Positions 34,962 through 45,500 of a stretch of DNA of 64,000 bases are shown here, piece after piece. The DNA is taken from assembly GCF_014650035.1 (NCBI RefSeq), contig NZ_BMUE01000002.1:744001-808000 (forward strand), in the 5' to 3' direction. The first letter of the stretch is position 1; every line of letters starts with the position of its first letter. The stretch is from Streptomyces lucensis JCM 4490 (GTDB lineage Bacteria > Actinomycetota > Actinomycetes > Streptomycetales > Streptomycetaceae). The position numbers were made by a program, and so were the translations under genes. The notes below the pieces were generated by a model. It worked only from the letters and a program-made list of their open reading frames with translations. It had not been told where the DNA came from and made no database searches.

Positions 34962-37553
34962 GTGACCGACACGACGTTACGAGGAACCGGCACCGCGCAA
35001 CGGTTGTTCGTCAGTTACGCGGGACCGGACCGGGCCTGGGCCGAGTGGGTCGGCTCGCAGCTCAGGCAGGCCGGGCACCGTGTCGAGCTGGACCGGTGGG
35101 ACTGGAAGACCGGGGACGACTTCATCGAGAAGATGAACCTCGCCCTCGCCGCCGCCGACGCGGTGGTGGCCCTGTTCTCCAGGAACTACTTCGACCCCGA
35201 GCGGTGGACCCGTGAGGAGTGGACGGCCACCGTGGCCGTGCGGGGGAGGCTCGTGCCGGTGGCGATCGAGCCGCTGACCAAGGACGACGTTCCTCCCCTC
35301 CTCGCCCCGAGGCTCCGCAAGGACCTCCACGGGCTGGACGAGACCGGCGCCACGGCCGCCCTGCTGGAAGCGGTCCACGGACCGGCCGCGCCGAACGGCC
35401 CGGTCGCCTTCCCCGGCGCGGCGACGGCCCCGGCTCCGGCCCAACCAGCCGCGGAAGCGGACCCGCAGCGGCCCCGGCTGCCCGGCAGCGCCGACTCGCA
35501 GCGGGTCTCCAACATCCGCCGCCGCAACCCCGACTTCTCGGGACGCGAGGACGAGATGGTCCGGCTGCGTACCGGGTTGCTCAACGGGCGCCAGGCCGTC
35601 GTCCAGGCGTTGCACGGCATGGGCGGCATCGGTAAGACCCAGATCGCCCTGGAGTACGCCCACCGCTTCGCCAGCCAGTACGACGTGGTGTGGTGGGTCG
35701 ACGCCGAGCAGGCCGACCAGATCCCCGTCCGCTACACCGAACTCGCCGACCGTCTCGGCATCGCCAAGTCCGACGCCGGGCCCGATGCCAACGCCCACGC
35801 TCTGCTCGGGCACCTGCGTGAGCAGCACCGCTGGCTGCTCGTCCTCGACAACGCCGAACAGCCCGATCAGATCGAGCCCTGGCTGCCCGACGGTCCCGGC
35901 CACGTCCTGATCACCTCCCGCAACCCCGACTGGCACGGGATCGCCCACCAGAGCGACCTGGACGTGTTCACCCGCGCCGACTCCGTGGCCTACTTCCAGG
36001 CCCGCATCCCCCGCATCACCGGGGAGCAGGCGGACGCGCTGGCACAGGACCTAGGAGACCTTCCCCTCGCCGTGGCCCAGGCCGCGGGTGTCCTGTGCCG
36101 TGGCGGCATGTCCCTGGACCGATACCGCGAGCTTCTGGCGACCAACATCGCCCGCCTCCTGCAGGAGAGCAACGTCCGCGACTACCCGGTGCCGCTGGCC
36201 GCCACCGTCAACCTCGCCGCGGACCGCCTGACGGACGACGGCCACCTCGACGCCGCCGCGCTGCTGCGTCTCGGGGCCTTCCTCGGCCCCGAGCCCATCC
36301 CCGCCGCCTGGCTGGAGAAGGCACGGCCCCGCCTGACCACCCTGCCCGGCGACCCGGACGACCCGATGTGGCTGCGCGACGCGCTCCAGCCCCTCGGCCG
36401 CTTCGGGCTGGCCCGCGTCGACTTCGACACCTTCCAGATCCACCGCCTCACTCAGGCCATCATCCGCGCCCAGACCAGCGTCGAACTGGCCGGGGCAGTC
36501 CGCGACGACGTCACGACGGTCCTCGTGGCGGTCGACCCCGGCGACCCGCAGTCCCCGGCCGACTGGCCGGCCTGGGCCTCACTATCGGCGCATCTCACGA
36601 CCGCCGTCGCAGGCCGGCGGCCTGAGCTGCGCCCCGTACTGCTGAACGCGGTTCACTTCCTTCTGCGCAGCGGTCAGCCCGGAGCCGCCCATGAGCTGAG
36701 CAGGGAACTGCACCAGGCGTGGAGCGCCGAACTGGGCCCGGACCATCCCGACACCCTTACGTGCGCGCAGTATCTGGGGCACGCCGGCGCCGACCTCGGC
36801 GAGTACGCTCTGGTCCGTCCCATCATGGAGGACACTGACGCCCGTCGTCGCCGGGTGCTGGGCGAGGATCATCCCGACACCTTGCAATCCGCCAACGACC
36901 TGGCCAGCGTCCTGCGCGACCTCCGGGAGCACGCCGATGCCCACCGGATGATGGAGGAGGTGCTTGCCCGTCGTCGCCGGGTGCTGGGCGAGGATCACCC
37001 TGACACCTTGCAATCCGCCAACAACCTCGCCGGCATCCTGCGAGAGATGGGGGAGTACGCGGATGCCCACCGGATGTTGGAGCAGGTGCTCGCCCGTTAT
37101 CGTCGGGTCCTGGGCCCGGATCATCCCGACACCTTGCACGCCACCAACAATTTCGCCAGCACCCTGCGTGACCTTGGAGAGGTTGCGGACGCTCGGCGGA
37201 TTCTTGAGGAGGTGCTTGCTCGCTACCGTCGTGTGCTGGGCGAGGACCATCCTGGCACCCTCACAGTTGCCAACAACCTTGCCAGTGCGCTGGGGGAACT
37301 TCGGCGTCACGCCGAGGCGGTCGATCTCTTGAGGGACACCCATGCCCGTTGTATCCGAGTCCTTGGCCCGGAACATCCCCGCACCGCGAGTATCACCCGC
37401 AACTTAGCCGCCATGCTCAGCGCGGTGGGACGGGCGTTCGAGGCCCAGCATCTGACTGGAGGAAAGTCCGGCGGCAAGGGCAAACGCAAGGGGGACAAGG
37501 GCAAAGGCAAGGCGGGCAAAGCCAGGCGGCGTTCCGGCGGCAAGCGCCGCTGA
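34962..37553 (+). CDS. TIR-NB-ARC-TPR protein (FxsT-like)
   Basis: An 863-residue multidomain protein. A TIR domain (about residues 14-140, [26 protein letters not shown] with the conserved Glu) is followed by a Pro/Ala linker. An NB-ARC ATPase follows, with P-loop [19 protein letters not shown] (about 217-235) and LLVLDNAEQ. Six kinesin-light-chain-type TPRs of exactly 42 residues ([16 protein letters not shown].., about 592-835) come next, then a Lys/Gly/Arg-rich tail ([21 protein letters not shown]). The layout matches the FxSxx-COOH-system TPR proteins and bacterial TIR-STAND immune sensors. No fxsA or radical-SAM partner is nearby, so a stand-alone sensor is more likely. It starts at GTG 34962. 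Confidence 0.88.
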   Translation: MTDTTLRGTGTAQRLFVSYAGPDRAWAEWVGSQLRQAGHRVELDRWDWKTGDDFIEKMNLALAAADAVVALFSRNYFDPERWTREEWTATVAVRGRLVPVAIEPLTKDDVPPLLAPRLRKDLHGLDETGATAALLEAVHGPAAPNGPVAFPGAATAPAPAQPAAEADPQRPRLPGSADSQRVSNIRRRNPDFSGREDEMVRLRTGLLNGRQAVVQALHGMGGIGKTQIALEYAHRFASQYDVVWWVDAEQADQIPVRYTELADRLGIAKSDAGPDANAHALLGHLREQHRWLLVLDNAEQPDQIEPWLPDGPGHVLITSRNPDWHGIAHQSDLDVFTRADSVAYFQARIPRITGEQADALAQDLGDLPLAVAQAAGVLCRGGMSLDRYRELLATNIARLLQESNVRDYPVPLAATVNLAADRLTDDGHLDAAALLRLGAFLGPEPIPAAWLEKARPRLTTLPGDPDDPMWLRDALQPLGRFGLARVDFDTFQIHRLTQAIIRAQTSVELAGAVRDDVTTVLVAVDPGDPQSPADWPAWASLSAHLTTAVAGRRPELRPVLLNAVHFLLRSGQPGAAHELSRELHQAWSAELGPDHPDTLTCAQYLGHAGADLGEYALVRPIMEDTDARRRRVLGEDHPDTLQSANDLASVLRDLREHADAHRMMEEVLARRRRVLGEDHPDTLQSANNLAGILREMGEYADAHRMLEQVLARYRRVLGPDHPDTLHATNNFASTLRDLGEVADARRILEEVLARYRRVLGEDHPGTLTVANNLASALGELRRHAEAVDLLRDTHARCIRVLGPEHPRTASITRNLAAMLSAVGRAFEAQHLTGGKSGGKGKRKGDKGKGKAGKARRRSGGKRR
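36736..37370 (+). repeat. 126-bp tandem repeats encoding TPR units
   Basis: Six in-frame 126-bp (42-codon) units within the TIR-NB-ARC-TPR gene. Units starting near 36862 and 36988 share about 50 nearly identical bases (cgtcgtcgccgggtgctggg.. through ..ttgcaatccgcc), which points to recent unit duplication. Confidence 0.75.
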
Positions 37554-37562
37554 CCGGGCCGG

Positions 37563-37588
37563 TGCCCGCGCCGATCAGCGCGCGGGCA
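37563..37588. terminator. Hairpin between convergent genes
   Basis: TGCCCGCG (37563-37570) and CGCGGGCA (37581-37588) pair around a 10-nt loop, in the 43-bp gap between the TPR gene stop and the propeller gene stop. Confidence 0.5.
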
Positions 37589-37596
37589 TCCGCCCC

Positions 37597-38616
37597 TCAC
37601 CCCACGTACGCCGGGGACACCGCCGCCGCACTGATCCGCCGTACCGCCCCCGAGCCGTCCGCCGGGACCTCGTACAGGTCCGCACCGTAGTCCCCGGGCA
37701 GCGCGTACACGACCGTCCGGTCGTCGCGCCACACCGCCTGGTCGTCCACGCTCCGGGTCTCCGCCAGCGGTGTCTCGCGCATCGTGCGCAGGTTCAGGAC
37801 GTACAGGCGCCAAGGGGCGTCCTTCGGCGCGCCCTTGACTCGTTTCTTGTAGGCGACGCGGGTGCCGTCGGGGGAGAGGGACGGGCACTCGACGTTGGTG
37901 TGCAGGGCGGTGACCGTGCGGGTGCGCAGGTCGCCGCGTACCAGGTAGGTGCTGCCCCCGGTCGCCAGCGTCGCGTAGAACGTGCGGTCGTCCGCGGCGA
38001 ACGTCACGCCCCAGAAGTTGGCGTCCGCCGCGCGGTAGGGGTGCCCGTCCTTGACGATGCGGAAGGACTCCAGGGTGGGGATCAGGCGGCCGGTGCGGGT
38101 GTCGGCGATCGCCGCCCGGGTGGAGAAGTTCGTGCCCGCGTACGAGTCGCCGCCCACGAACGCCGTCCAGGCCGCGTAGTGGCCGGTGGGGGAGACCCGG
38201 GCACGGGAGGGGATGCCGGGGACGTCGTAGCGCGCCCGTTCCCTCAGGCGCGCGTCCAGGATCAGGGCACGGTAGGTGTCCGAGACCGGGCCGTGCACGG
38301 CCTGCAGGCACACGCCCGTGCCCGAAGCGGCGTAGAAGCGCAGGCACTTGACGCCCGAGGCGGTGCGGGCGGCGGAGGGGTCGGCGGCCGGGACCGAGGT
38401 CAGCTCGTCCCGGTGCGGGCCCCACGCCATGTTGCGGAACACCATCCGGCCGTGCCCGGTCAGCGTCACGGTTCCCGGCGTGACCCGCGGCCCGCCGGCC
38501 TGGGTGTGGTCACGGCGTTCCGCGCGCGCCGAGGCGTGCAGCACGGAGGCCAGTCCGACCGCCGCGAGCACGGCGACGGCCGAGACCAGGACCAGGATGC
38601 GGGTACGTACGGTCAT
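37597..38616 (-). CDS. Membrane-anchored TolB-like beta-propeller protein
   Basis: A 339-residue protein. An N-terminal signal/anchor (RILVLVSAVAVLAAVGLASVL, residues 5-25) precedes an extracytoplasmic propeller, with repeats of the WD40-like/TolB type (ARVSPTGHYAAWTAF, FAADDRTFYATLATGGSTYLV, CPSLSPDGTRVAYKKRV, AVWRDDRTVVYALPG). Two Cys in KCLRFYAASGTGVC may pair. ATG 38616 overlaps the MFS stop (ATGA), so it is the third gene of an operon with the MFS and phosphoesterase genes. The role is unknown, probably binding. Confidence 0.78.
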   Translation of the reverse strand: MTVRTRILVLVSAVAVLAAVGLASVLHASARAERRDHTQAGGPRVTPGTVTLTGHGRMVFRNMAWGPHRDELTSVPAADPSAARTASGVKCLRFYAASGTGVCLQAVHGPVSDTYRALILDARLRERARYDVPGIPSRARVSPTGHYAAWTAFVGGDSYAGTNFSTRAAIADTRTGRLIPTLESFRIVKDGHPYRAADANFWGVTFAADDRTFYATLATGGSTYLVRGDLRTRTVTALHTNVECPSLSPDGTRVAYKKRVKGAPKDAPWRLYVLNLRTMRETPLAETRSVDDQAVWRDDRTVVYALPGDYGADLYEVPADGSGAVRRISAAAVSPAYVG

Positions 38617-39977
38617 GCGGTCACCGTCTCCTTCGGGCGCAGGGTGAGCGAGAACGCGGCGCACAGGGCCAGGGCGACCGCCGCCCCGGACAGCGCCGCC
38701 CGGTCGCCCCACACCGTCCAGGCCGCGCCGAACAGCAGCGAGCAGGCGAACCGGGCCAGCGCCTGTCCTGTCTGCACCACGGCGAGTCCGGAGGAGCGCA
38801 GGGACTCCGGGACACCGTCCGAGGCGACGGCCATCAGCACCCCGTCGGTGGCCGCGTAGAAGCCGCCGTGCAGGACGAGGACGGCGTACGGCAGGGCGGT
38901 GCCGTGCCATGAGGTGAGCAGCAGCCCGTACGCGAGGAGCAGGCCGCCGTGGCCGGCCAGGAACACCGTCCACCGGCCCACCCGGTCCGCGAGCCGGCCC
39001 AGCGGCACAGCAAGCAGCAGGAAAGCGCCCGCCGTGCCGAGAGGCAGCAGCGCGAACCAGCGGTCGGGGACGCCGAGCCGGCGCTGGAGGAGGAGGTAGA
39101 CGAAGGAGTCGCTGACCGTGGCGAGGCCCAGCAGCAGGGCGCAGACGGTGACCCGGCGCAGGTCACGCCGGCGCAGCAGCCGTACGGCGGCGCGCAGGGT
39201 CGGCCGCTCGGCCGGGGAAGCCGGGGAAGCCGGGGCTGCCGGGCTGTCGCCGGTGCCGGACCTGCCGTCCGGTTCGCCGTGCGGTCTGCCGTGCGGTCCG
39301 CCGTCCGGCCCGCCGCCAGGTCCGCCGCTCCGTCCGCCGCCCGGAACGAAGAGGACCAGCACCAGCACGCCCAGTACGGCCACGCAGAAGCTGACGGTGA
39401 ACACCGCGTCGTAGCCGTCCACGGTGGCCCGCAGGATCAGGAACGCCGCCAGCGGGCCCAGCAGGGCGCCCGCGGTGTCCATCGCACGGTGCACCCCGAA
39501 GGCGCGCCCACGGGACTCGGGCGTGCTCGCGAGCGAGATCAGCGCGTCCCGGGGAGCGGTCCGCAGTCCCTTCCCGGTGCGGTCGGCGGCGAGGACCAGG
39601 CCGATCGCGGTCAGCGAGTGGGCCAGCAGCAACAGCGGCTTGCACACCGCCGACACGGCGTACCCGAACCCGGCGACCCACTTGTGCCGCCCGCCGCCCC
39701 GGTCCGCCAGGTGCCCGCCCACGAGGCGGACGAGCGCCGAGAACCCGTTGTAGACGCCGTCCAGCAGCCCGAAGCCCAGCGGGGACAGGCCGAGTCCGGT
39801 CACCAGGTACAACGGCAGCACCGCCGTGACCATCTCGGACGACACGTCGGTGACCAGGCTGACCGTGCCGAGGGCGAGGACGGTGGGCGCGACCGCGGCG
39901 CGGCGCCGCCCGGCCGTGGGCCGGACGACGCCCTCCGCGGACGCCGGCGCCGTCGCGCGGCTGTCCGCTACGTACAC
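38613..39977 (-). CDS. MFS transporter with Gly/Pro-rich central loop
   Basis: A 454-residue transporter that starts at GTG 39977. SLVTDVSSEMVTAVLPLYLVTGLGLSPLGFGLLDGVYNGFSAL and the loop GHLADRGGGRHKW are typical of the MFS_1 subgroup around YfkF/multidrug-like proteins. The central cytoplasmic loop contains a low-complexity Gly/Pro/His/Asp tract (about residues 205-255) built from short GGP/GRPHGEP units. It lies 1 bp after the phosphoesterase stop and overlaps the propeller gene. The substrate is unknown. Confidence 0.82.
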   Translation of the reverse strand: MYVADSRATAPASAEGVVRPTAGRRRAAVAPTVLALGTVSLVTDVSSEMVTAVLPLYLVTGLGLSPLGFGLLDGVYNGFSALVRLVGGHLADRGGGRHKWVAGFGYAVSAVCKPLLLLAHSLTAIGLVLAADRTGKGLRTAPRDALISLASTPESRGRAFGVHRAMDTAGALLGPLAAFLILRATVDGYDAVFTVSFCVAVLGVLVLVLFVPGGGRSGGPGGGPDGGPHGRPHGEPDGRSGTGDSPAAPASPASPAERPTLRAAVRLLRRRDLRRVTVCALLLGLATVSDSFVYLLLQRRLGVPDRWFALLPLGTAGAFLLLAVPLGRLADRVGRWTVFLAGHGGLLLAYGLLLTSWHGTALPYAVLVLHGGFYAATDGVLMAVASDGVPESLRSSGLAVVQTGQALARFACSLLFGAAWTVWGDRAALSGAAVALALCAAFSLTLRPKETVTA

Positions 39978-39978
39978 G

Positions 39979-40866
39979 TCAGGACGCCCAGATGCCGGTG
40001 ATGTCCTGGGCGGAGGCCGCGTTGCCCGCGTGGGTGCTCAGCCCCTGGGTGTCCTCCAGGGTGCGCAGCAGGTCGTAATGGTTGTAGGTGGTGGCGGACG
40101 ACGAACCGGCCGTGACCGGCTGGCCGTACAGGACCGTGGGGATCCGGTTGCCGCTGAGGCGGTTGTCCTCGTCGAAGGTGACGACGAGCAGGCTGTTGTG
40201 GGTCTTGGCCCAGGTCGCGTAGGCGCCCAGGTTGTTCTGCAGCCAGGTGTCACCGGTGGACACCGAGCAGTCGTGCATGTCGCTGCACAGGTTGGGGACC
40301 ACGAACGACATCTTCGGCAGCGTCGAGTAGTCCGTCGGGAACTGGGCGAAGGTCTTGGCGGTCGACGTCGGCACGTTGCCGAAGCCGAACCAGGGGTTGT
40401 GCTTGCGCGCGTACTTGCCGCTGCTGCACGTCGTCGAACCCTGGCTGGGCAGCGTCTCGTTGTAGCTGGCCCAGCTGCGGCCGGCGGCGATCAGCTCGGA
40501 GGCCAGGTTGGGCGCGGACGAGAAGCCCGGGGTGTAACAGCTGTCGTCGGTGACGCCCTGCGTCGAACCGGAGAACAGGGCGAAGTAGTTGGGCTGGCTG
40601 GGATGGGTGATGCCGTAGGACTGGGTGAGGTTGGCGCCGCCGGCCTTCAGGGAGTTGAGGTACGGGGCGCTGGAGGAGCCGATGACCTGGCTGTAGGCGT
40701 GGTTCTCGAAGACCACGACGACCACGTGGTCGGGGCTGGGCACGGAGCCCGCGGCGTGCGCGGACTCGCCGCCGAGGCCGGTCCACAGCCCGGCCGCGGC
40801 CGCGGCGAGGGCCGCGGCGGACGCCGCGACGGTACGGGCACGGCGCAACAGGGAACTGCCGGACAC
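39979..40866 (-). CDS. Secreted phosphoesterase (acid-phosphatase/phospholipase C superfamily)
   Basis: A 295-residue exported enzyme. The signal peptide covers residues 1-35 (RTVAASAAALAAAAAGLWTGLGGESAHA). The alkaline-phosphatase superfamily core has VVVVVFENHAYSQVIG (metal-site Glu/Asn), THPSQPNYFALFSGSTQGV (nucleophile region), MSFVVPNLCSDMHDC and LLVVTFDEDNRLSGNRIPTVLYG, of the PF04185 type. GTG 40866 follows GGAGG at 5-6 bp; longer readings upstream lack a signal at the N-terminus. It is the first gene of a three-gene operon. It probably releases phosphate from esters outside the cell. Confidence 0.88.
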   Translation of the reverse strand: MSGSSLLRRARTVAASAAALAAAAAGLWTGLGGESAHAAGSVPSPDHVVVVVFENHAYSQVIGSSSAPYLNSLKAGGANLTQSYGITHPSQPNYFALFSGSTQGVTDDSCYTPGFSSAPNLASELIAAGRSWASYNETLPSQGSTTCSSGKYARKHNPWFGFGNVPTSTAKTFAQFPTDYSTLPKMSFVVPNLCSDMHDCSVSTGDTWLQNNLGAYATWAKTHNSLLVVTFDEDNRLSGNRIPTVLYGQPVTAGSSSATTYNHYDLLRTLEDTQGLSTHAGNAASAQDITGIWAS

Positions 40867-40993
40867 ATCAACCTCCGGGGTGGGGAACGGGGCTGGCGGT
40901 GCGGTCAGAGCATGCACACGCCAACATTCCCGTGGCCCACGCGGGCCAACCTCACGGGTGAAGACCGGATGAACGGCGGGTACCCGCGCCCGC

Positions 40994-41893
40994 ATGACGC
41001 GGATCCTCGTGGGCACATGCGGCTGGACCGACCCGTCACTGCTCAGGAGCGGCTGGTACCCGCCCGGTCACCGCGACCCCGACAAACGCCTGCGCCACTA
41101 CACGACCCGCTTCCCCGTCGTCGAGGCCGACTCCCCCTACTACGCCCTCCCCGCCCCCCGCACCACCCGCCTGTGGGCGGACCGCACGCCCCCGGGCTTC
41201 CGCTTCGACGTCAAGGCGTTCGCCCTGCTCACCGGCCACCCCACCCGCTCGTCCGCCCTCCCGGCCGACCTGCGCGGCCGGCCCCGGGACGAGGGCCTGC
41301 TCGCGGAGGTCTGGGACCGCTACGCCGAAGCGCTCGCGCCCCTGCGCGACTCCGGCCGCCTCGGCACCCTCCTCTTCCAGTACCCGCCCCACCTCGTCCC
41401 CGGCCCCGAGGCGGAGGCCTTCGTGCGCGCCGCCCGCGAACGCGCCCGCGACTGGCCGTTCGCCGTGGAGTTCCGGCACCCCGCCTGGTGGCTGACCGAC
41501 CGTACGGCCGCCTTCCTGGCGGACCTGGACGCCACCGCCGTCGCCGTGGACGCACCCCAGGGCCTGCCCACCTCCATCCCCCCGGTCACCCCCGTCACCA
41601 CGCCCCGCCTGTCCGTGGTCCGCTTCCACGGCCGCAGCCCCCACTGGGGCACCGGCAGCAAGGAGGACCGCTTCCGGCACGCCTACACCGCCGCGGAACT
41701 CGCGGACTGGCTCCCGCGCGTGCGCGCCCTGGCCGCGCGCACGGAAGAGGTCCACGTCCTCTTCAACAACTGCTGCGCGGACGCGGCGGTGACGGCGGCC
41801 GAGACCATGCGGAACCTGCTCACCGCCCGCCTGCCCCACCAGGCCCCGGCCGCCGACACCCCGGCCCCGGCCGCCGACACCTCGCCCCGCTGA
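40994..41893 (+). CDS. DUF72 (YecE-like) TIM-barrel protein
   Basis: A 299-residue cytoplasmic protein of the DUF72/YecE family: ILVGTCGWTDPSLLRSGWYPPG, FPVVEADSPYYALP, FRFDVKAFALLTGHPT, LGTLLFQYPPHL, FAVEFRHPAWW and the end HVLFNNCCADAAVTAAETM. The function of the family is not established, and a TIM-barrel fold is known. ATG 40994 is divergent from the phosphoesterase gene. The C-terminus has an Ala/Pro tail (QAPAADTPAPAADTSPR). Confidence 0.9.
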   Translation: MTRILVGTCGWTDPSLLRSGWYPPGHRDPDKRLRHYTTRFPVVEADSPYYALPAPRTTRLWADRTPPGFRFDVKAFALLTGHPTRSSALPADLRGRPRDEGLLAEVWDRYAEALAPLRDSGRLGTLLFQYPPHLVPGPEAEAFVRAARERARDWPFAVEFRHPAWWLTDRTAAFLADLDATAVAVDAPQGLPTSIPPVTPVTTPRLSVVRFHGRSPHWGTGSKEDRFRHAYTAAELADWLPRVRALAARTEEVHVLFNNCCADAAVTAAETMRNLLTARLPHQAPAADTPAPAADTSPR

Positions 41894-42595
41894 CACCCGG
41901 CTCCGCCGGGCTGTCCACGCCCTGCCGGGCATCGCGGCCGGGTGAGTGATGCCTGCCCGCGCCTGCGGGGTGCCTCCCCCAGAGGGGGTACCCCGGCGCC
42001 CATCCGTGCCGCCCCAGCGGCACGACTGCCCGCAGCGGCGGCCGGTGACCGCAGTTCCTGAGGGGCGCGGGGAACTGCGCGACCGGCCACGGGCGGGCCG
42101 CGGCTGGACCGGCCAGGGGGGTGGCCGCCCGCGCGGGTGGGGTGCCGCTGTCTTCAGGGGCGCGGGGAACTGCGCGATCCGCCGCGACGGGTGGCGGTGG
42201 CGGACCGGGCGGTCGGGCCTTCCGTGGCCGGGGGCGGCGGCGGTGCCGTCTCGGAGGCCGGTGACCGCAGTTCCTGAGGGGCGCGGGGAACTGCGCGACC
42301 GGCCACGGGCGGGCCGCGGCTGGATCGGCCAGGGGGGTGGCCGCCCGCGCGGGTGGGGTGCCGCTGTCTTCAGGGGCGCGGGGAACTGCGCGACCGGCCA
42401 CGGGCGGGCCGCGGCTGGATCGGCCAGGGGGGCGGCCGCCCGGGCGGGGCAGGGGTGCCTTCCCCAGAGGGGGACCCCAGCGCCCACCCGGCTACGGGCG
42501 GGTGCCCGGCAGGGCGCGGGCGGCCCGGGATGGTTAGGCTCTGGCCAGGACGGCCTTGATCCGAGACGCGGCCGGGACACCAGGGGAGGCCAAGG
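41894..42595. repeat. Intergenic palindromic-repeat island upstream of glnE
   Basis: A 700-bp gene-free stretch. The 21-mer GGGGCGCGGGGAACTGCGCGA, a repeat seen throughout Streptomyces genomes, occurs four times, at 42062, 42157, 42278 and 42373. A 138-bp block (42040-42177) is duplicated with one C/T difference at 42256-42393 (offset 216). A ccggccacgggcgggccgcgg unit follows three of the copies. A second motif, ccccagaggggg followed by gcgccca, occurs near 41978 and 42464 at the outer ends. I see no open frame with a ribosome site inside it. The last 60 bp contain the glnE ribosome site. Confidence 0.85.
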
Positions 42596-45500
42596 ATGAC
42601 GCCGGGGCGCAGAAGCAGCACCTTTTCCCGTCTGCTCCGGCACGGCTTCACCGACCCCTCCGCCGCCGAGCGGCTGCTGGACGCCCCCGAGCTGATCCCC
42701 GTGCGCGACGACCCGGTGCTCCTGGAGGCCCTGGGCGCCACCGCCGACCCGGACCTCGCCCTGCACGGCCTGGTCCGCCTCCTGGAGGCGCAGAGCGGCC
42801 CCGCCTCCCCCCGCGACCAGCGCGCCCTGCTGGACACCCTGATCGCGGCCAAGCCGCTGCGCGACCGCCTGCTGGGCGTCCTCGGCGCCTCCACGGCCCT
42901 CGCCGACCACCTGGCCCGCCACCCGCACGACTGGCAGGCCCTGGTCACCTACGAGCCCCGCGACCTCCACCCCGGCGTGGCGGAGTTCGAACGCGGCCTG
43001 GCCGGCGCCGCCGACCCCGTCTCCCTGCGCGTCGCCTACCGCCGCTGCCTGCTGTCCATCGCGGCCCGGGACGTCTGCGGCACCACGGACGTCGCCGAGA
43101 CGGCGGCCGAACTCGCCGACCTGGCCACCGCCACCCTCCGCGCGGCCCTGGCGATGGCGCGGGCCGCGGCCCCCGAGGACGCGGCGGCCTGCCGCCTCGC
43201 GGTGATCGCGATGGGCAAGTGCGGCGGCCACGAGCTGAACTACGTCTCCGACGTCGACGTGATCTTCGTGGCCGAGGCGGCCGAGGGCGCCACCGAGGCC
43301 GCGGCCCTGAAGTCCGCGACGCAGCTCGCGTCCCACCTCATGCGGATCTGCTCCGAGACGACCGTCGAGGGCTCCATCTGGCCGGTGGACGCGAACCTCC
43401 GCCCCGAGGGCCGCAACGGCCCCCTCGTGCGCACCCTCAGCAGCCACCTCGCCTACTACCAACGCTGGGCCAAGACCTGGGAGTTCCAGGCCCTCCTCAA
43501 GGCCCGCCCGGTCGCCGGCGACGCCGACCTGGGCCAGGCCTACCTGGACGCGCTCGAACCCCTCGTCTGGCAGGCCGCCGAACGCGACAACTTCGTGGCC
43601 GACGTGCAGAAGATGCGCCGCCGGGTCGTCGAGAACATCCCCGCCGCCGAGATCGACCGGGAACTCAAGCTCGGTCCCGGCGGCCTGCGCGACGTCGAGT
43701 TCGCCGTCCAGCTCCTGCAGCTGGTGCACGGCCGCACCGACGCCTCCCTGCGCAGCGGCACCACCCTCGACGCCCTGCAGGCCCTGGCCGCCGGCGGCTA
43801 CGTCGGCCGCGAGGACGCCGCCCGCCTGGACGAGGCCTACCGCTTCCTGCGCTCCCTGGAGCACCGCATCCAGCTCTACCGCCTGCGCCGCACCCACCTC
43901 GTCCCCGAGGCGGAGGAGGACCTGCGCCGCCTCGGCCGCTCCCTCGGCCTGCGCACCGACCCGGTGTCCGGACTGAACCGCGAGTGGCGGCGGCACACCG
44001 GGGTCGTACGGCGCCTGCACGAGAAGCTCTTCTACCGCCCCCTGCTCGACGCAGTGGCCCAACTCGCCCCCGGCGAGGCCCGGCTGCGCCCCGAGGCGGC
44101 CCGCGAACGCCTGGTCGCCCTCGGCTACGCCGACCCGGCCGCGGCCCTGCGCCACATCGAGGCGCTGGCCTCCGGCGTGACCCGCAAGGCCGCCATCCAG
44201 CGCACCCTGCTCCCCGTCCTCCTCGGCTGGTTCGCCGACTCCGCCGACCCCGACGCCGGCCTGCTCAACTTCCGCAAGGTCTCCGACGCGCTCGGCAAGA
44301 CCCCCTGGTACCTGCGGCTGCTGCGCGACGAGGGCGCGGCGGCCGAGAACCTGGCCCGCGTCCTGTCGGCGGGCCGCCTCGCCCCCGACCTGCTCATGCG
44401 CGCCCCCGAGGCGGTGGCCCTGCTCGGCGACGGGGACGGCGGCGGCCTGGCACCCCGCGACCGCGCCCAGCTGGAGCCGGAGATCCTCGCCGCCGTGGGC
44501 CGCGCGGAGAACGCCGAGCAGGGCGTCACAGCGGCCCGCGGCGTCCGCCGCCGCGAGCTGTTCCGCACCGCCGCCGCCGACATCGTCGGCTCCTACGGCA
44601 CCGAGACCAGCCCCGCCGAGGCCGACCAGGGCGCCCTGGTCGACCGGGTCGGCGCCGCCGTCTCCGATCTCACCGCCGCCACCCTCGCGGGCACCCTGCG
44701 CGCGGTCGTGCGCGCCGGCTGGGGGGACACCCTCCCCACCCGGTTCGCGATCATCGGCATGGGCCGCTTCGGCGGGCACGAGCTGGGCTACGGCTCCGAC
44801 GCGGACGTGCTGTTCGTGCACGAACCGCGGGACGGCGTGGACGAGCACGAGGCGGCCGCCGCCGCGGCCAGGGTCGTCGCCGAGATGCGGCGCCTGCTGC
44901 AGCTGCCCAGCGCCGATCCGCCCCTGCTCATCGACGCGGACCTGCGCCCCGAGGGCAAGTCGGGGCCCCTGGTGCGCACCCTGAAGTCGTACGAGGCGTA
45001 CTACCGCCGCTGGTCACTGGTGTGGGAGTCGCAGGCGCTGCTGCGGGCCGAGCCGGTCGCCGGCGACCAGGACCTCGGCCGCCGCTTCACCGAGCTGATC
45101 GACCCGCTGCGCTACCCGGCGCGCGGCCTCGACGAGGACGCCGTGCGCGAGATCCGCAGGCTGAAGGCCCGCATGGAGTCCGAGCGCCTGCCGCGCGGCG
45201 CCGACCCCAAGCTGCACACCAAGCTCGGCCCCGGCGGCCTGTCCGACGTCGAGTGGACCGTCCAGCTGCTCCAGATGCGCCACGGCGGGCACGAGCCCGC
45301 GCTGCGCACCACGCGCACCCGCGAGGCGCTGTCCGCCGCCCGCGCGGCCGGGCTGCTGTCCGACGAGGACGCGGAGACCCTGGACGAGGCGTGGGTGCTG
45401 GCCACCCGGGTGCGCAACGCCGTCATGCTGGTCCGCGGCCGGGCCGGGGACACCTTCCCCACCGAGCCACGCGAGCTGGCCGCGGTCGGCCGCTACCTGG

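Noticed and set aside
36736..37370. CRISPR-like direct repeats
   Set aside because: The 126-bp units are in-frame, fully coding TPR repeats without spacers, and no cas genes exist nearby.
42062..42393. CRISPR array or tandem promoter set in the glnE upstream gap
   Set aside because: The spacing of the 21-mer is unequal (95, 121 and 95 bp) and the intervening sequences are themselves repeated. It fits Streptomyces palindromic intergenic repeats.
41036..44848. Very long open frame on the minus strand opposite DUF72, the repeat island and glnE
   Set aside because: It has no ribosome site and no domain pattern, and it is antisense to two well-supported genes. Such shadows arise from GC-rich third positions.
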